DNA of 64,000 nucleotides from Paragonimus westermani. Lineage: Eukaryota > Platyhelminthes > Trematoda > Plagiorchiida > Troglotrematidae. Position numbers and translations under genes: made by a program. The first letter of the stretch is position 1. Each line of letters starts with the position of its first letter. The stretch is from assembly GCA_008508345.1 (NCBI GenBank), contig QNGE01001687.1:1-64000 (forward strand), given 5' to 3'. The notes under the pieces are model-generated. The model made no database searches and was not told where the DNA came from. It worked only from the letters and a program-made list of their open reading frames with translations. Below, piece after piece: positions 22,334-35,658 of the stretch.

Positions 22334-22607
22334 TTGGATAAGTTCTCGGATTGCGACCCTATAGCAGGAGCAGTGAGTAAGTCGGTCACGTGAGTCAATG
22401 CGCGATGATCATACTGTATGCTCATTGCACAGGCGTACAGAGAGATTGTAGCGCTATAGGGAGCACTGTTGAATTGAAACATAAACCGACAGACTTCCGG
22501 TTTATCACGAGGGTGATTGGAGAATAGGTCATCATTCACGGAAGCACCAGGAGTGTACAGGATAATAGGGATGTGATTGGGTTGTGGACTGGCCATTGAT
22601 TGGAGAA
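22334..22607 (-). CDS. VPS13D: VPS13D-like exon 10
   Basis: This 274-nt exon follows ctcttctctgtcacccag and ends at AA|gtaggt, phase 1 in and 2 out. It contains RFMFQFNSAPYSATISLYAC and then AMSIQYDHRALTHVTDLL, the VPS13 pattern of 'a.i.l...h.v.Yd...l..l..ff'. Only 92 bases separate it from exon 11. Confidence 0.8.
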
Positions 22608-23589
22608 CTGGGTGACAGAGAAGAGATGCAAAATAGTGAGGATAATGGAAAGTTAAAAGGGTAGAAGTATGCAGAAACAATGTGAGTACGAGTCCCCACC
22701 CAAGGCTCATGGTGAAGTACTCACATAGCCACCGAGTCATTCCAAATCACATAAGTTGTTCCATAAAAAAGCAGTCACTCCCGTGTAAACTGACGCCGGA
22801 TGCGAGTGAGATGAAACACGGTGATCAGTGAAAGAGGGTCCTCTTCATCAGAACGACGCACATTCAAAACGAGTGCTACATAAATTCTTACTCAAACAAA
22901 CATCAAGCATGAATAGGAACTGCAACGTAACTTAATTGCTCCAGTAGTTCAAGAAGAGCATAATGAAATGGAAAGCAGCCAATCTACCCTGTGTGACTAC
23001 CAACGGTCAATCAAGATGAGTACGTTTGCACATTCAAAGTCAGACGAAACAGAATGAAACTGACTTGATCAGTAAATGATGATGAAACAACAGATAACTG
23101 TAGGTTACAGGTAAACGCTTGAAGGAAGAGAAATTGATAAACAATAATTACAATGTATAATTTCAACAAATTCACAGTGCACACTTGTGAAAGTGACGGA
23201 GCTACGCGTAAGAGCGAACCAGCATTCAGAAGAAAGCTTTTCTGCAGCTAATACTATTACGTTTCGGTAGTCCGCATTCCTTCATTAACATTCCAACCAA
23301 CCAACGACAACCTTTAACCTACTGAAATCAATCAGCTATCATATACTACAATGTTTCCAGCTAGAGATCCAGTCATCATTATGCATACTAGGAGCGATAC
23401 CTTAACGACAAACACTGGTACTTAACCGTTATTCAACCAAGAAAACAGCAAACTAGTGTGGTGAAAACCTAATCCACTCACCGCTTATCCAAACTCCAAC
23501 ATAATAGATAATCTAACAACAGACTGAACCAACGTCGCTTCACGGTACAATATCAAGATTGGACAAACGGTTTCAACGTTACACTCCTT
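22608..23589. other. Intron, nothing recognised
   Basis: No exon or repeat copy supported. Confidence 0.4.
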
Positions 23590-23895
23590 GTTTTTTTTTC
23601 AAGTTGACCATCACTCACATTTGATCGCAATCTTCGCATTCAGATAGACTTTCCAGCCAGCCTCTTTCGAAAAGAAGCACTAGACTTGAGTTTCGCTCAC
23701 ATTAGAGCTCGTCAGTAGTGCATATCCTTGCCACGGCCGGGATTTGAACTCCGGTCATTCCAATCATGAGGCAACCGTGTAAACCACTGCGCCACTGACC
23801 TCACATTAGGCACGACCGAATGATCAAATCTGAACGCTCAACCACACTCGCTTGTGAGCAATGATCAGGTTGCCCGATCGTTTCGAGGGGAGACA
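23590..23895 (-). repeat. tRNA-derived SINE with poly-A tail (best copy)
   Basis: On the minus strand a tRNA-like head at 23803-23730 has an A box (GGCGCAGTGGTTTACACGG) and B box (GAGTTCAAATCCC). The body runs down to a poly-A tract at 23599-23591. Leader sequence up to 23895 is shared with the decayed copy at 14695-14965. Two 3'-part copies lie at 28958-29053 and about 52905-52995. Confidence 0.75.
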
Positions 23896-24679
23896 GTAAC
23901 TGTCCTGTTAACTCCAATCAATACCCCGCAATTAAGACTTCCGAGACAGGTCGAGATCAGTGAACTCATTAAACCCTTTATTTGTCAATTACTTCATTCC
24001 AGATTGAACCAATCAGATTACAGTTTGTGATTTTGCATGTCATGGATTCAAGGGACGAGCGTGATCTACCACGGATAACCCAATGTTCATTCCCCCATGC
24101 TAAGTCAAAGCATCGAAATCGTACATTAAGCCCGTCAGCAAAGAATTTTCAAGACAGGAAACGACTAGCTAGCATTCTCAACTATCTGAATCTAGGCACC
24201 TATGAAGATTGAACAAAAAACAAACATTTTGTCTTAATGTCATCGGTGTATACGTCCAGGAAAAATACATGCATCGTTAGTCCAACAGTTGGAACTGGAA
24301 TGGATCCTGTACTTTGGGTGGCTACGAGTCGCAGTTTGAGTAATCTGAGCTACGAGGTCGATCAACATGTGGGCTTCTTAGGCTTTAGAGAAAAGTGAGT
24401 CAATGGTGGAAGTCATGACTATGACAACGATATTTCTTAAGTTTCAACTCAATCAGAGAAAGAACCAGATGTAACATACCATCGGGCAACGAGGCGGAGA
24501 AGATTGTCAAGTTTGCTGGTGATATCCTTCGGGAATTTTCTTTGGAGAAATGTCAAAAAATTCGTTCCCTTGATGAATATGCATAAAGCAATGAGAAGAC
24601 GTAATTCATCTGATGTTCTCTGGAGAAGCAGTTCAAACATTCTGGCCACACATGGACATGTACTTTCGAAGAACGTCAT

Positions 24680-25500
24680 GGTTTAAGGGACGGACACACA
24701 AAGACGGGAAAAAAATTGTCGGAGTACCGACCACCAGGGTAGCCGGAGCGGCAACACAGATTTTTTCTGATCACACAGAGGGGAACTGAGACATTTGATA
24801 ACCAACGCCTCAGTAAACTGAAGTATGCGTTTCCCATTACTCCGAAGAATCGCTGAAAATGCGTCAGGAACTATGGAATCTGTGTCCTGTTTGGATAATG
24901 TGTCTTGCAACCGATGATGCTAGGTGCCGTCCGTCGGCATCTATACAGGCACCTGGCATCTCTAACTGAGCGTCCAGTCATTTTGGAATATGCTTCTTGA
25001 TACAAACAGCTATTTGTCAGTTTTACGTTCCGGTGAGCTTGGTTCAACTTCAGCAACAACAAATTCGAGTCACTTGAGCTCTTAACAATGGGTAGAATAT
25101 CGTCTGTGTAGCGTCTGTACAACATCGGTTTTGTCACGCTTTCGGATGATGTGAATTCTAAGTTAGTCAAGAAAAAATCCGCTAGAAGTGAACTCAGCGG
25201 ACTATCCACTGCAACCCCGTCCACTTGTCGCAAACTGTAAGTCCGGAAGTTACACCTTACATTGTGTGTACATAGAAGTAAAAATGATTTCAGTTCGGTC
25301 ACGGGGGTGGAAAATGGAGCAATGCTGTTTACAGTAAATTCCTAAATGTTACCAAATGTTTCATGGAGCATAATGCTTTCTGTGTCCGTCTATTTGATCA
25401 CTTAGGCCACGATTTTCGTTCGGTGGAACTTCAACCCGTTTAAAATTGATTGCATGTCCAGATGGTCAGAATGTACGAAATGTTACTCCGGAGAATATCA
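24680..25500 (-). pseudogene. Penelope-like reverse transcriptase fragment
   Basis: The minus frame 25302-24871 encodes LRQVDGVAVDSPLSSLLADF and, 25 residues on, YRRYTDDI. This is the Penelope RT order 'q.dGvamGsPL.pllAd.f' then 'Y.RYvDDi'; the usual G after M is D here. There is no intact N-terminus and no adjoining endonuclease, so it is a truncated copy in the intron between exons 9 and 10. Confidence 0.75.
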
Positions 25501-25593
25501 CATGAATTGCGCCTTCTTATTGCTTTCCTCTAGTTCACACGACAGAGTTCTATACTTTTGGAACATTCAGTTGCAAAGAACTGCTGCACTTAC

Positions 25594-25819
25594 CGGTCAA
25601 CAGTTGTGACGTAAACATCTGGAGATCACATGAGAGCAACTCAGTGCGCGAGCAGTGATTGGACAACTGTACGTGTGAAAAATAACCGCGAGTCAGTCGA
25701 AATTCTGTATGGGGCTCGTGAGCCGAATTCATCTCTGTTTCCGGAAAGAAAGTAAACGTCATATTGCGTAAATGGCTCTCGAAGGAAGCCACAATCCAAG
25801 GAATACCGGTTACTGATGT
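25594..25819 (-). CDS. VPS13D: VPS13D-like exon 9
   Basis: This 226-nt exon follows acttttcag and ends at a GTAAGT donor, phase 0 in and 1 out. The peptide begins TSVTGIPWIVASFESHLRNM and continues TFTFFPETE. I infer it belongs to VPS13D from its strong splice sites, open frame and matching phases on both sides; the similarity is modest. Confidence 0.7.
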
Positions 25820-26837
25820 CTGAAAAGTAAAGAAAAGAAACGCCGCATGACTTCGTGTCAAAATACTGGATAGAAGAATAGACAACTCGGAAAATACCCC
25901 ATTGAATTTGAAGGCAAGTGGTGAGCAAGTTAGTGCTCCTGGTTGCAAAGGCATGAACTACTAAAGACAGAAATCTAAACGGGGAACAGTTCTTTGTGTG
26001 CGATAGCAAGTCTATCACCGATGACCGGCATATAGTGAATTTGAGGAGCAACGCATAATGAATGTACCTGTGAATTACAATAATTTTGATGGAAACCGAC
26101 AACAGTCTAAGAAAATGATCACACTGAGAGAAGCTGCTCTTACAGCAGCCAATGGGAAAGTGTTAAAAATTGAATGGGCTACTGACTGTTCATTACATCG
26201 CGCCGGGAACTCGGTTGATGGTGAGACGCGCACGTGTTGTTGCTGTATAATAGGCAACTTCGTTTGAATGGTATAGTGCGAACACTCGGGAACTAAAAAG
26301 CAGGTCTGAATGCCAAGGAGACGAGGGATCAGAAACAACTATTGGAACAGTGTGTACGTGTTACGGGGGAAGCGTCACCAAGATGAATGACAATGTATTA
26401 CCGCCCCATGTGCGTGGATGTACACCAACCATGTAAATATATGTCCGTGGTCCTACGTTTTCACACAAATTGCACAGGATTTCATGCAATAAACAACTTT
26501 GCAGTCAAGCGTTTTTTTCGGCCACAACAGTAAGAAATCAATTTAGTTCCTCCAGCTTCACTATGATACTTATTAAGAAGTATACAATCACCCACCCACC
26601 AGATATCGTTTTGGCTTCACAATCTGTTACATTCGGTGGCAAAGAGCTGGTCTGGTGCAAAAGAGTTGGAATCGCATTATTGGTTGTGTGTGAGAACAAT
26701 TCAAAGGGAACTCAAATCGAGAAAACCGTGAAAAATAATTTAGAAATCCGTCCTAAACGATCGAACGTGGGTAAACGTGTCTTGGATGGAGGCTATATGA
26801 ACTGCACAAACGAACGAAGTAAAATCACAAGTCCTAC
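25820..26837. other. Intron, nothing recognised
   Basis: A 123-codon plus frame at 26470-26841 has no motif or neighbours that support it. Confidence 0.4.
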
Positions 26838-27226
26838 CTGAATGGCAGCCTTCATAGGATAGTAGGCTGGCTGATGGGTGAACGTGAAAGGCATTTTGGA
26901 TCGATTGAACAAACGGTGCACACTTATTGCCCCACGGTCGGGCAGTTGAGCAGCAGTGTCGCCTCCATCACCGAAATTATAGCTGAGCAGCCCGCGTATA
27001 ACTTGATAGATATATTTTGTAAGTTTCACGTGGATGCTATCCAGAGGAGCAACAAGGCGCCAGTCAGGTGCGTGATGGGATCGGTAGTTGGACAGATTGC
27101 GCTCCAACTGGAAACATACAGAGGTGACCGGATTGAAGAGGGTGACGTGTACACCGTCTGGACGCCGAACCGGGTGGACGAGATAATTGCGAAGTTGTAG
27201 ACATCGATCAGCAGCATCGGGGAAAG
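26838..27226 (-). CDS. VPS13D: VPS13D-like exon 8
   Basis: This 389-nt exon lies between the acceptor cgcgcttactaacag and CAG|gtagga, phase 1 in and 0 out. It encodes VTSVCFQLERNLSNYRSHHA and then LDSIHVKLTKYIYQVIRGLL, the VPS13 pattern 'l.i.RNLs......p...i.g.l..i.v.ls...y..i...l..N'. This is one of the clearer middle-region exons. The plus-strand open frame over the same bases is a shadow. Confidence 0.85.
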
Positions 27227-30200
27227 CTGTTAGTAAGCGCGTGTAAAACGACAGAAAAAGGAAAGGACTCAGTGTGCACAGAAGAGTAAACACAAGTGTA
27301 AGCCTCGAAAATATGAACAGCCACACTTATGAACTTTACACAACAATGAAAAATTACACCGATCAGCGCACAAGCTTCGTGTGAATAATACTAAGTTGTG
27401 TAGCAGACTATACTACTTTCTGCCGTTTAAAAGAAAGTGGTGACAGTTAATACTATCAATAATAATAATAATAATAACACACTGGTCTGATGGTAGACTG
27501 ACTGCTGGCTTGAAGACCCTGCAATGGAAAAATCCAAAAACGGACATGCACAGAGATGGAAAAAACGGAAGAAAGTAAACGTTTAAGAATCAATGATGAC
27601 TAAAGGCCAGTTTAGGAGCATACAGCTAGCTAACTTGAACAAAACTAACGCGTGACCGCAACATCTGCAATAAGACGAACTTTTAGGCCGGTTGACAAAG
27701 CGATTAGATTGCAAAACACTACCATTAGATATGAGTGGTGCTCAATTCACATCAGTCGAGTGCTGACTACTTAAAAGAGCAATAGGAACCTGAAACGATT
27801 GTCTAAAAGGCTAACGGTCATCGCTAGAGGGTAGGTCAATGCTTACGCATTTCAACTGACTCAGGAGAGAATTTCATGTGGACACGTTCTACCGCAGCGG
27901 ATAACAGAGTTCAAAGAAGTTGCACGCTTGATCATGTTGATTTAGAACATAGAGTCGGAGACAGCTACTCAATCCGAATCAGGAAAGGGTGAACCGTGAA
28001 AACGAAATAGACACTGCAACGCTGTCAGTGCAAACGCCTGAATCAATCAAAATTGCTGATCAGAATAAAGACGACCAAATAGATGTACATAGAAGAGAAC
28101 CGCTGTAGATTGAGACGATAAACGAAGAATGTAGTTTGCAAAGCAAGGCGATGAACTACGAGTTGCGAACGAACATCAAGACATACAAAGAGATGGCAAA
28201 GAGGGATCAAAAAGCTGCACTACGAACAGCTTTCGCTGAGTAGATCTTCGAGCTAATTCCTTGCTGACCTGTGCAAAAATTAATTGATAGGAACAAAGGA
28301 AATGTAATCCGATGATCACGTATAATCAAATAACCCATGAGGACTTTTCAGTTACCATGAATATATAGCGAAAAAGCTTAATATGTAATCGGTGGGATAG
28401 ATGAATGTTAAAGAAAGGCATACCAGATGTTATGCGGTTGGAGAAGTGTGGTGGTTTTGCACTTCGCCTTTATACGCATGGAAACAACTACATGACATGC
28501 TCTAAAACAAGAAAGCAAATTAAAACGCATCAGCTGAACAAAGGCGTCAAGCACAACGTTGCCGCACAAATTTCCATGATTAAGTATTAGAACAATCACG
28601 CAAGTTTGAATTCACAGCCTTTGAAGTTCTTCGAAATACTGTAGATCCAAAGTCACTTCTGAAGAACCCACTTTTAAACCGATTATTTTGCATGATAGTG
28701 TGTCCTTGACCAAAGGAGTAGCGGGAGCCAATAGGCTCCACACAGACGTTCAAATGTTTCAAACAATCAAAGATGATGTCCTAATATAGAAACATTTACA
28801 TCTGCGATTTACCACAATGATAAGTGGTCATGCGGCACAGATACAATTAGTCACAACGTTCTCGTTAACACATCATAGGAAGTATCGTACATACTTCGTG
28901 CGCAACATAAGACAATCATGATTGGATTTTTGGATTACTGATGAGTAGTCGGGAATTTTATTTTTATTTTCAAGTTGACCATCACTCACATTTGATCGCA
29001 GCCTTCGCATTCAGAGAGACTTTTCAGCCAGCCTCTTTTGAAAAGAAACACTGGGAAGTGCTATTTCGGAGTTCTCGTGAAACAAACGCACTTCACTGTC
29101 AGGATATTGAGAGTAGATTATCAACTAGCGTCTTGCATTTACGGCTTAGACAGGGTACGTGCTGTATGAAACCATATGTGCGGCGCGGAGTCAGACGTTA
29201 TGTGGCTCTTCCTCTCTCCCACAAGCTAATAACAGACAGCCGTAAGACCGTAAACGCTTGTTATAGTGCCTCTACGACAAGAAAACACTATCTATTAACT
29301 TCGGCACTTACTTGGGACTCATGTGCACCGTAAATACAAATAAGAACACCCCTTAACATAAAGAAGCCGAAAAAGATTTTGTTCAAATAGACTATTGACC
29401 AGAAAACTTTAGGTGAACAATAAGAGGTCTAGTATTTACCAAAATCAAAGGACAAGAACTAAGTGTAACGGGGATTCAAATCCGTGACCCTAGTTTGCGC
29501 TATATAACGTCAGTTGTATATACTGACGTATTCTACTTGGTGACAATCATGGAATTGGCAAAATCCTCAGTTAGCAGACAAATCGAAGAAAAAGAACTTC
29601 TTACAGAGAGTTCGGTGTCCATAATAAATTGAGGCTTTGGAGCTCCAGAAAAACTAGCTGGGGTTATTATCATCATCGAAACTGTATTCAAAAACAGATA
29701 AAATCAGAATGTCAACGAGACTGATTAGCCAATGCTTTGTATTCGTATATCTTGAATATTTCTGTGCTCCGAAACGACCTAGAAGTAACATTTAACAGCT
29801 TGGTACGAGGATATTAGCAACAATAGTGATCACAAACCAAACACCGTGGAATATGCAGAACAGCTAGAGAGAAAAACTGTCTGAAGCAAGCAATCAGCTG
29901 GACCCAGGTACACCCTAGGATGTTCTACGAATGACTAGACTAGTTAAAACGTGCACATACAGGCAATCTGCAATGATTGCAACGACCCCATAAAAAGGAA
30001 ACAGGTGTCGAAGAATTAGTTGAAGTAAGAGGTTTTTGCATTAGACAATTCCTTACAAGAAATGAATCCAGGAACCATACATAGAACACATTTGGAGATC
30101 GAAGTAGACTCAGTCCCCCTCAAGGAGATCTCAAAAGACCGAACCCAGCTTACGTTCGCAATGACTCCATGCGCATCAATAAATCACACTCTAAACCGTT

Positions 30201-31079
30201 CGTAAACAACGTGTAATTGTTGCTTTCAAAGGCTTCAATATGATCAACACCCGTCAGGATAACGCCCACAAAATGTTTGCTGAGTCGTGTTTGCGATGCC
30301 TTTCACTTGCTGGTTGATTCATAACAATAAATGTTGGATCGTATACCACCAACTATGTCGGTTTCTATGTTCCAACGTGCGATCTTTATAATCACAAAAT
30401 GTCGCCAGTTAGAAACCCACAGTAGTATGTCGCCTTAGAGACTACCAACAGCATATCGATAAACGTAGGGCAAGCTCGATAAGACCTCAGTATCGAGCAT
30501 GAGTGAATGACTACTTTGAAGGGTCTTGACAATTAACATCTACCAAAACACTGTATTGCGCGCACATAGATCCGGTTGTATGATATTCAGACATCTTGTG
30601 TAGGATCCAACACAGTAACCAACAACGCAGACACATTTATCGATTGATCAATTCGAACCAAGAGCTGTCACATCATGCTCATTAGTTTTCCCAATTAGAC
30701 TCGCTAGGCGCTCCGGAACTCTGCACAATTTGCCTGGAGCCCCGTACTATTAGCGGTCAAAGTTCGTTGATAAAATCAATTGTATACCGCGAATCAGATT
30801 TTCCAAACCTTTAAGCTTCTATATCCTACTGTGACATGACAGCTGACAGCCGTTTCGGTCAAATGGTCCAATTGAGAAAAGTTCAGATGACGTACGGACG
30901 CCTTCTAATTCAAACGTGCTAGGGAGAAATTCACTTTATGCAGCCTCATCTCCACCAACCAACCAGATGATGAATCTGACGTTGACTGCTTGCTTACTTT
31001 GTAGGGGTAGTCAAGTTTTTGGGTGAATTTAGAAAAACTAATTGCACTCGATGCGCCAGACAGATGGGAGATTATGAAG
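27227..31079. other. First third of 11.6-kb intron
   Basis: Holds an (AAT)n run at about 27460-27477, a 3' SINE part at 28958-29053, and a tRNA-like B box (GGATTTGAATCC on the minus strand) near 29464-29512. A 130-codon plus frame at 28941-29333 begins inside the SINE and is not considered coding. Bases 29550-31079 show nothing. Confidence 0.5.
28958..29053 (-). repeat. SINE 3' part with A-rich tail
   Basis: About 90 percent identical to 23597-23682, starting at an A-rich tail on the minus strand; tRNA-like head absent. Confidence 0.75.
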
Positions 31080-32075
31080 TGGGGAGAGTGTTTCAAGTGT
31101 TACAGACCTGACAACTACGTCAATGATTATTGTGGACAAAATAGGTATGATGTGGAAATGTATGGGATTAGAATCTACAGCTGAGGCCCCAATTAGAGCT
31201 GTTTACGTTCTATATTGGCAGAAAGTGTGGCGAATATTAGCTCTGTATCTAATAAGACTATACAACGTGGAGCGGATTTAGTCCACCAAAAGATATTGGT
31301 GTGGACCCCCACGTTTCCGACTCAGGAATTGACAGAACTATTTCAATTCAGAAATTCATCGGCACTGGGAAACATGCAAACATGTGTATTTTGACCCTGG
31401 TTAACGGGTGAAATCTCAAGTGGATTCAAGTAGACTAATAGTAATGATATACCGCAAACATATTGGGTGTTGGATCAAAAACAAAGAAGCAGACAGCAGC
31501 CTTATGTAGTGAAGTCAATTTTAGGGTGGACGTTAGAGCATTTAAATCTCAGGAATGTAGCTTGAGTTTCGTTACCTGCTTCAGACAGATTCAACGGCTA
31601 CAGCATGCCGAATTCGTCCAAGTGATCTCAATTTGTGAAAGGCGAGGGCGCAGCGCGTACGGTGAGACAACGTTGATTAGCCAACATTAGGCTGTTCCGT
31701 TCATTTTGGCAATATCTCAGAAGGAAAGTGTGAAAAATGGCCACATACCGAAAAACGATCGCAATGTCTAAACGGTAACTTACTCAAGACAGCAATTATA
31801 TTTTGAGGTATACTGAGGTGGTGAAGGAAAACTTCAGAAAGGGCTCAGCTGTTAAAGAGCATATACGTCGGCAAAGGTGGGGTTGTGCAGACAGCGACCG
31901 TGAGGAAAGCAAAGGGAATATTGCGTGGAATTATGAGACGGATATGTCGTTAGGTTGGAGACCAGAAGCAAGACTTCAGTCCCGTCAACAGTATAGGCTA
32001 ATAATCAGAGAAGACGGATTTCGTTCAATTACACTCCACAATATACAGGACAATAGAGAGGTGCACTCAGTATAA
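31080..32075 (+). pseudogene. BEL/Pao-like retrotransposon remnant
   Basis: A degenerate zinc knuckle (CFKCYRPDNYVNDYC, with N in place of H) at about 31089 is followed by QQPYVVKSILGWTL, which recalls the BEL/Pao 'P.....T.lGW...G' motif. ILRYTEVVKENFRKGSAVK then resembles the start of the Pao RT domain. Several stops break the frame. A distant family match is possible but not proven. Confidence 0.45.
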
Positions 32076-32429
32076 TCCACGAACGAGGCCTTGGTCATGA
32101 TGTAGTTCTACGAAGTGTGCATCTTCACCATCCGTGCTCCGTACTGTTCAAGTTTTCTCCACGNGTCCACGTCTTAGTTTAGGTGGGAAATGGACTGTGA
32201 CTTGTTGCAACCCCCAGTTCTGGGACAATGCATAAAATTGTGGCAGCCGGTGAAAGACTTTCACAAATGTCGAAATTCTTCTCAACCTAAACTGTCCGGC
32301 TCTCACCCGAGACCCTAAATGATTAAAGGATTGTTGTGGTCAATCCTTCATGTAACCGCAATTCTCAGCCCTCCGGTTCATCTAAAATGGTTAGTGATTT
32401 GCAGTCGTACGTTCGCAACCCTATCGCCG

Positions 32430-32460
32430 TATATCATTCCTTCCTTCCTTCCTTCCTCTA
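32430..32460. repeat. (TTCC)n microsatellite
   Basis: Five TTCC units at about 32437-32457. Confidence 0.8.
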
Positions 32461-33037
32461 ACTCATCGAAAATGATTAACATTTCCTGCTAACCGCCAGA
32501 ATGTTGACTTCGGTCAACTGGTACACCTAGAAACCGACTAATCCGATTGCATTTTACAATCCAGTTATTACCATTTAGCAAACTCTTCTTAAAATTATTA
32601 TTGTACATCTAGACACATGTGGGTGACCGCTGTACCCTGCGGAAGTAAACGAAATGAAGTTTGGTTCTGTAATCAATCACATTAGCTGTAATGATAATGC
32701 CACGTATTCATTGGTTTGATTTGACTCTGATATTATACATCGTTTGTCATTCCATTAAAAAATGAGACATAATCACATAAGAAACACTTGCACATTACAA
32801 AATGGGGAGAGTATTGGCGTGCCATAAAGCATTGCAAAACAGCTACGTTTTGTTCAACATTTGGAAAACATGAGTGGGAGGTGGTACGAAAACAGTCTCA
32901 CTCAAAAAGTACCTTCCAATAGACTTCCACGGTCTACCGGTTAAATGCGTTATCTACACGAACGTTTTCACCTCAACATTCAGTTCAATTCTCCTGTCAA
33001 ACGTCCTAAAGGTCGAGTGATAGCACTTCGGTGGATC

Positions 33038-33262
33038 ATGATCATCATCGCCACCATCAATATCATCAACTTAGACAGTAATAAATTAGTGATCCTTGTC
33101 GATGTTTAACAGCTAAACAATGAAGAGAGGGGAAGATCTAACCATTAACAATAACTATGCCTACATTCGGATGATCAACATTAAGGTGCCTACACTCTGC
33201 AAACAAAACCGACCTATGAATGAAAGTAAGGCGTTATCAGCAAACCAGTTCTAACTGCCCCG
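33038..33262 (-). repeat. 267-bp family, copy B
   Basis: Diverged copy of 20625-20891 in the same orientation: shared CATCATC-rich edge, ATTAAGGTGCCTACACT and the terminal ACTGCCCC. Confidence 0.7.
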
Positions 33263-33937
33263 TGATACTGAATCCACCTAAGTTACAGACATCTCGACCA
33301 AACCACAACGACATTTACGCCGCTGAGACCGAGTACCAGCCATCTCACCTAACATCTTCAACTACCGACTTTGTGAACCACGATAGCCACAGCGGTGGAA
33401 ATCGAACCGATCTTCATTGAACAAACATCGCGTGAATTGCGGAGTCTAGATCACAATCTGCTCACCGCGCACCTTACGTCAGTCGGAAACACCATTGGCA
33501 AAAAATGCTTTCTGTGGCAAACAAGTAGTTGGCGTTCTTGATGTAGGGCCTAACCATATAAGTCTGGATAAATTTGAAGATTCCACAAAACCACTCGGTC
33601 GACAATCTTACTCGTTCGCGCCACCCTACGCAAGAGATCCGATGCAGACATCAATGGTTAAATAACTGAAGGCGACTCATTCTAACCTGCACGGTCAAGT
33701 ATCACAGCCGCAAAGTAACGCAACCATCACAGTCGCATTATAAACACTACCCTTGAGCTTCAGAAAGATATATCTTTGTCATCAAAAATGTCCTAGACCG
33801 ACAAATATTGGTCTAGCCTTAGAGTTACAAGCTTCTACTTTCTTTCCTACATCGCCGCTGCTGACACAATTATCTAAGTACACAAACCGATCAACAAACT
33901 GCATAACTTCATCCAACATTAAATCTGGACAATCAGC

Positions 33938-34420
33938 TCAGTGTTGAAGAAGCGCTTTGCAATTTGAGACTGCAGAGCGCATTACGAAGTATTTGGCAAA
34001 GTGCGAAGTGTCGTCTAGCATTGTGTATGCTGCCTGGAGATGGCCGAACAACATCCTCCCATCAGCACAACCAGGGCCAGTCAATATTCCGCTAGGTAGG
34101 AGGTATACGCCGGCATCTTGTGAGTGCTGCAGACAATCCTCCACTAGTTCGTCTATGACGAAATTAACCAAAAATGGTGAATGTGCTGCAACTGTCGGAC
34201 AGTTGACCCCAAACCCTAAACTGAGCTGTAATATGGAAATAAGGTGATGACAGAATGTTCACACATTTTTTCAGAACACACCTTGCGTTTAAGCGATTCT
34301 AAGAGTGTAGATCGACCCATCAAATCGAATGAAACTTCATAGACGATAGATACGGCAGTTGTTGTTCGACAGCATACATGATGCTGCTCCAGAATTCGGC
34401 AGAGTAAAAATTCGATCAAT
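33938..34420 (-). pseudogene. LINE reverse transcriptase fragment
   Basis: The minus frames encode RTTTAVSIVYEVSFDLM (34419-34216), then LVNFVIDELVEDCLQHSQDA and ending SAVSNCKALLQH. This matches the order of the RT palm in trematode non-LTR elements (R.tTarV...g...F...GVRQG, lFnfviD, YADDi, ...ScKvllqdw). The catalytic YADD box is replaced by CADG, so it is dead. Confidence 0.7.
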
Positions 34421-35068
34421 ACATCCTCATCCGAAACGAAATTCTGTCAGTTCGGTCCTAATGCCTCTCGAAATGTAGTAAGTCGACAAAGCATAGTGGA
34501 TGCCAGAATCTCAGCAACGAATAGAGTCAAGCTTTCGCAAGTCCAACATTATATTGTTGAATTTTGAGATGGTTTCCATTGTCCATACAAGTTGGAACAA
34601 CTGGGTCAAAGCCCCTACTAAAACCTCCCCATCTTCTCCGAAAAGTGCCGATGAGAGATCATTTGAAGCAGCAGCCCTATTATGTTAGAAAGTCGAGATA
34701 CAATTGTGGGCCTCAGTTTGAGTGCGCGATTTCAAATTTACCGACCAGGGTACCATACCACAAGTTTCCAGAGGTAACACAGTAAGAGCAGGAGGTCAGG
34801 TAAATTGATTCTGAAAGTATTCCACCTAGCGCCATATTCTTCTAAACCTATTATGGATGGATACGTCGCTGAGAGCTTCATTGAGGGGGTAACGCCTGGG
34901 ATCAGCAGTCAGATTTGGATTCACAGGAACAAAGACTATCATTTTTATGGTATAGAAAAACACACGGTCGTCTTACTGAGAATCCATGACAAACAGATGG
35001 AACATTCGTTGTCAGGTTTTGAAAATCAGGCCAACATCACGACATCCACTAATGTTGTTAGTAGTATT
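34421..35068. other. Intron, weak gag-like frame
   Basis: A plus frame from 34805 to about 35080 has IMDGYVAESFIEGVTPGISS, vaguely like retroelement gag. Not strong enough to call. Confidence 0.3.
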
Positions 35069-35092
35069 TCAGACAGACCGATAAATTCTTCG

Positions 35093-35153
35093 GATTGCAA
35101 TCGATTCGGCAGTTGCCAAAATACGCTGACGGACTGTTTTCGGTTGAGCGTTG
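35093..35153 (+). repeat. Inverted repeat, left arm (61 bp, perfect)
   Basis: Exact reverse complement of 35598-35658. It lies within the endonuclease C-terminal coding sequence. Confidence 0.95.
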
Positions 35154-35597
35154 GCCACTCTGTAGATAATCCGGAATGCTTTGTTAACGTCTATGCGGTG
35201 GTTGGTATCAGCTAGATGAGCAACAATGGCGCTGGTAATTGATTTACAGCCACCGGTTCCGATCCAAGCTGGATGATGTTCTTTGATCCTTTTTGACAAG
35301 CGCCTAGTCGTACGACCAACATATTCTGCAGTACAACAGCGGCATGAAAATGAATACGCGAACATCGATTGATCGTGGACTGATAGCTTGTCTTTCACGC
35401 TCAATCTTAACATCGGCATTGTTGTGAACCAACTTCTTAAGGTTGCCGCTGGGAAGGTGCGTCTAAGTGACCGGTACATGCACCGGTTGAACCGATCTGC
35501 TACAACATCCCCTTTAAACGGGAGTTTTATAAACACGGCCTTCTTTTCAGCCGTGGGCATTACCTCATGCGGAACTTTGGCCTTCATACTTGAACGA

Positions 35598-35658
35598 CAA
35601 CGCTCAACCGAAAACAGTCCGTCAGCGTATTTTGGCAACTGCCGAATCGATTGCAATC
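35598..35658 (-). repeat. Inverted repeat, right arm (61 bp, perfect)
   Basis: Exact reverse complement of 35093-35153; the plus strand from here reads on to LRNPNLCSQKKFVQ, the natural C-terminal extension of the endonuclease. Confidence 0.95.

Noticed and set aside
28941..29333. 130-codon plus open frame
   Set aside because: It begins in a SINE tail and has no conserved motif.
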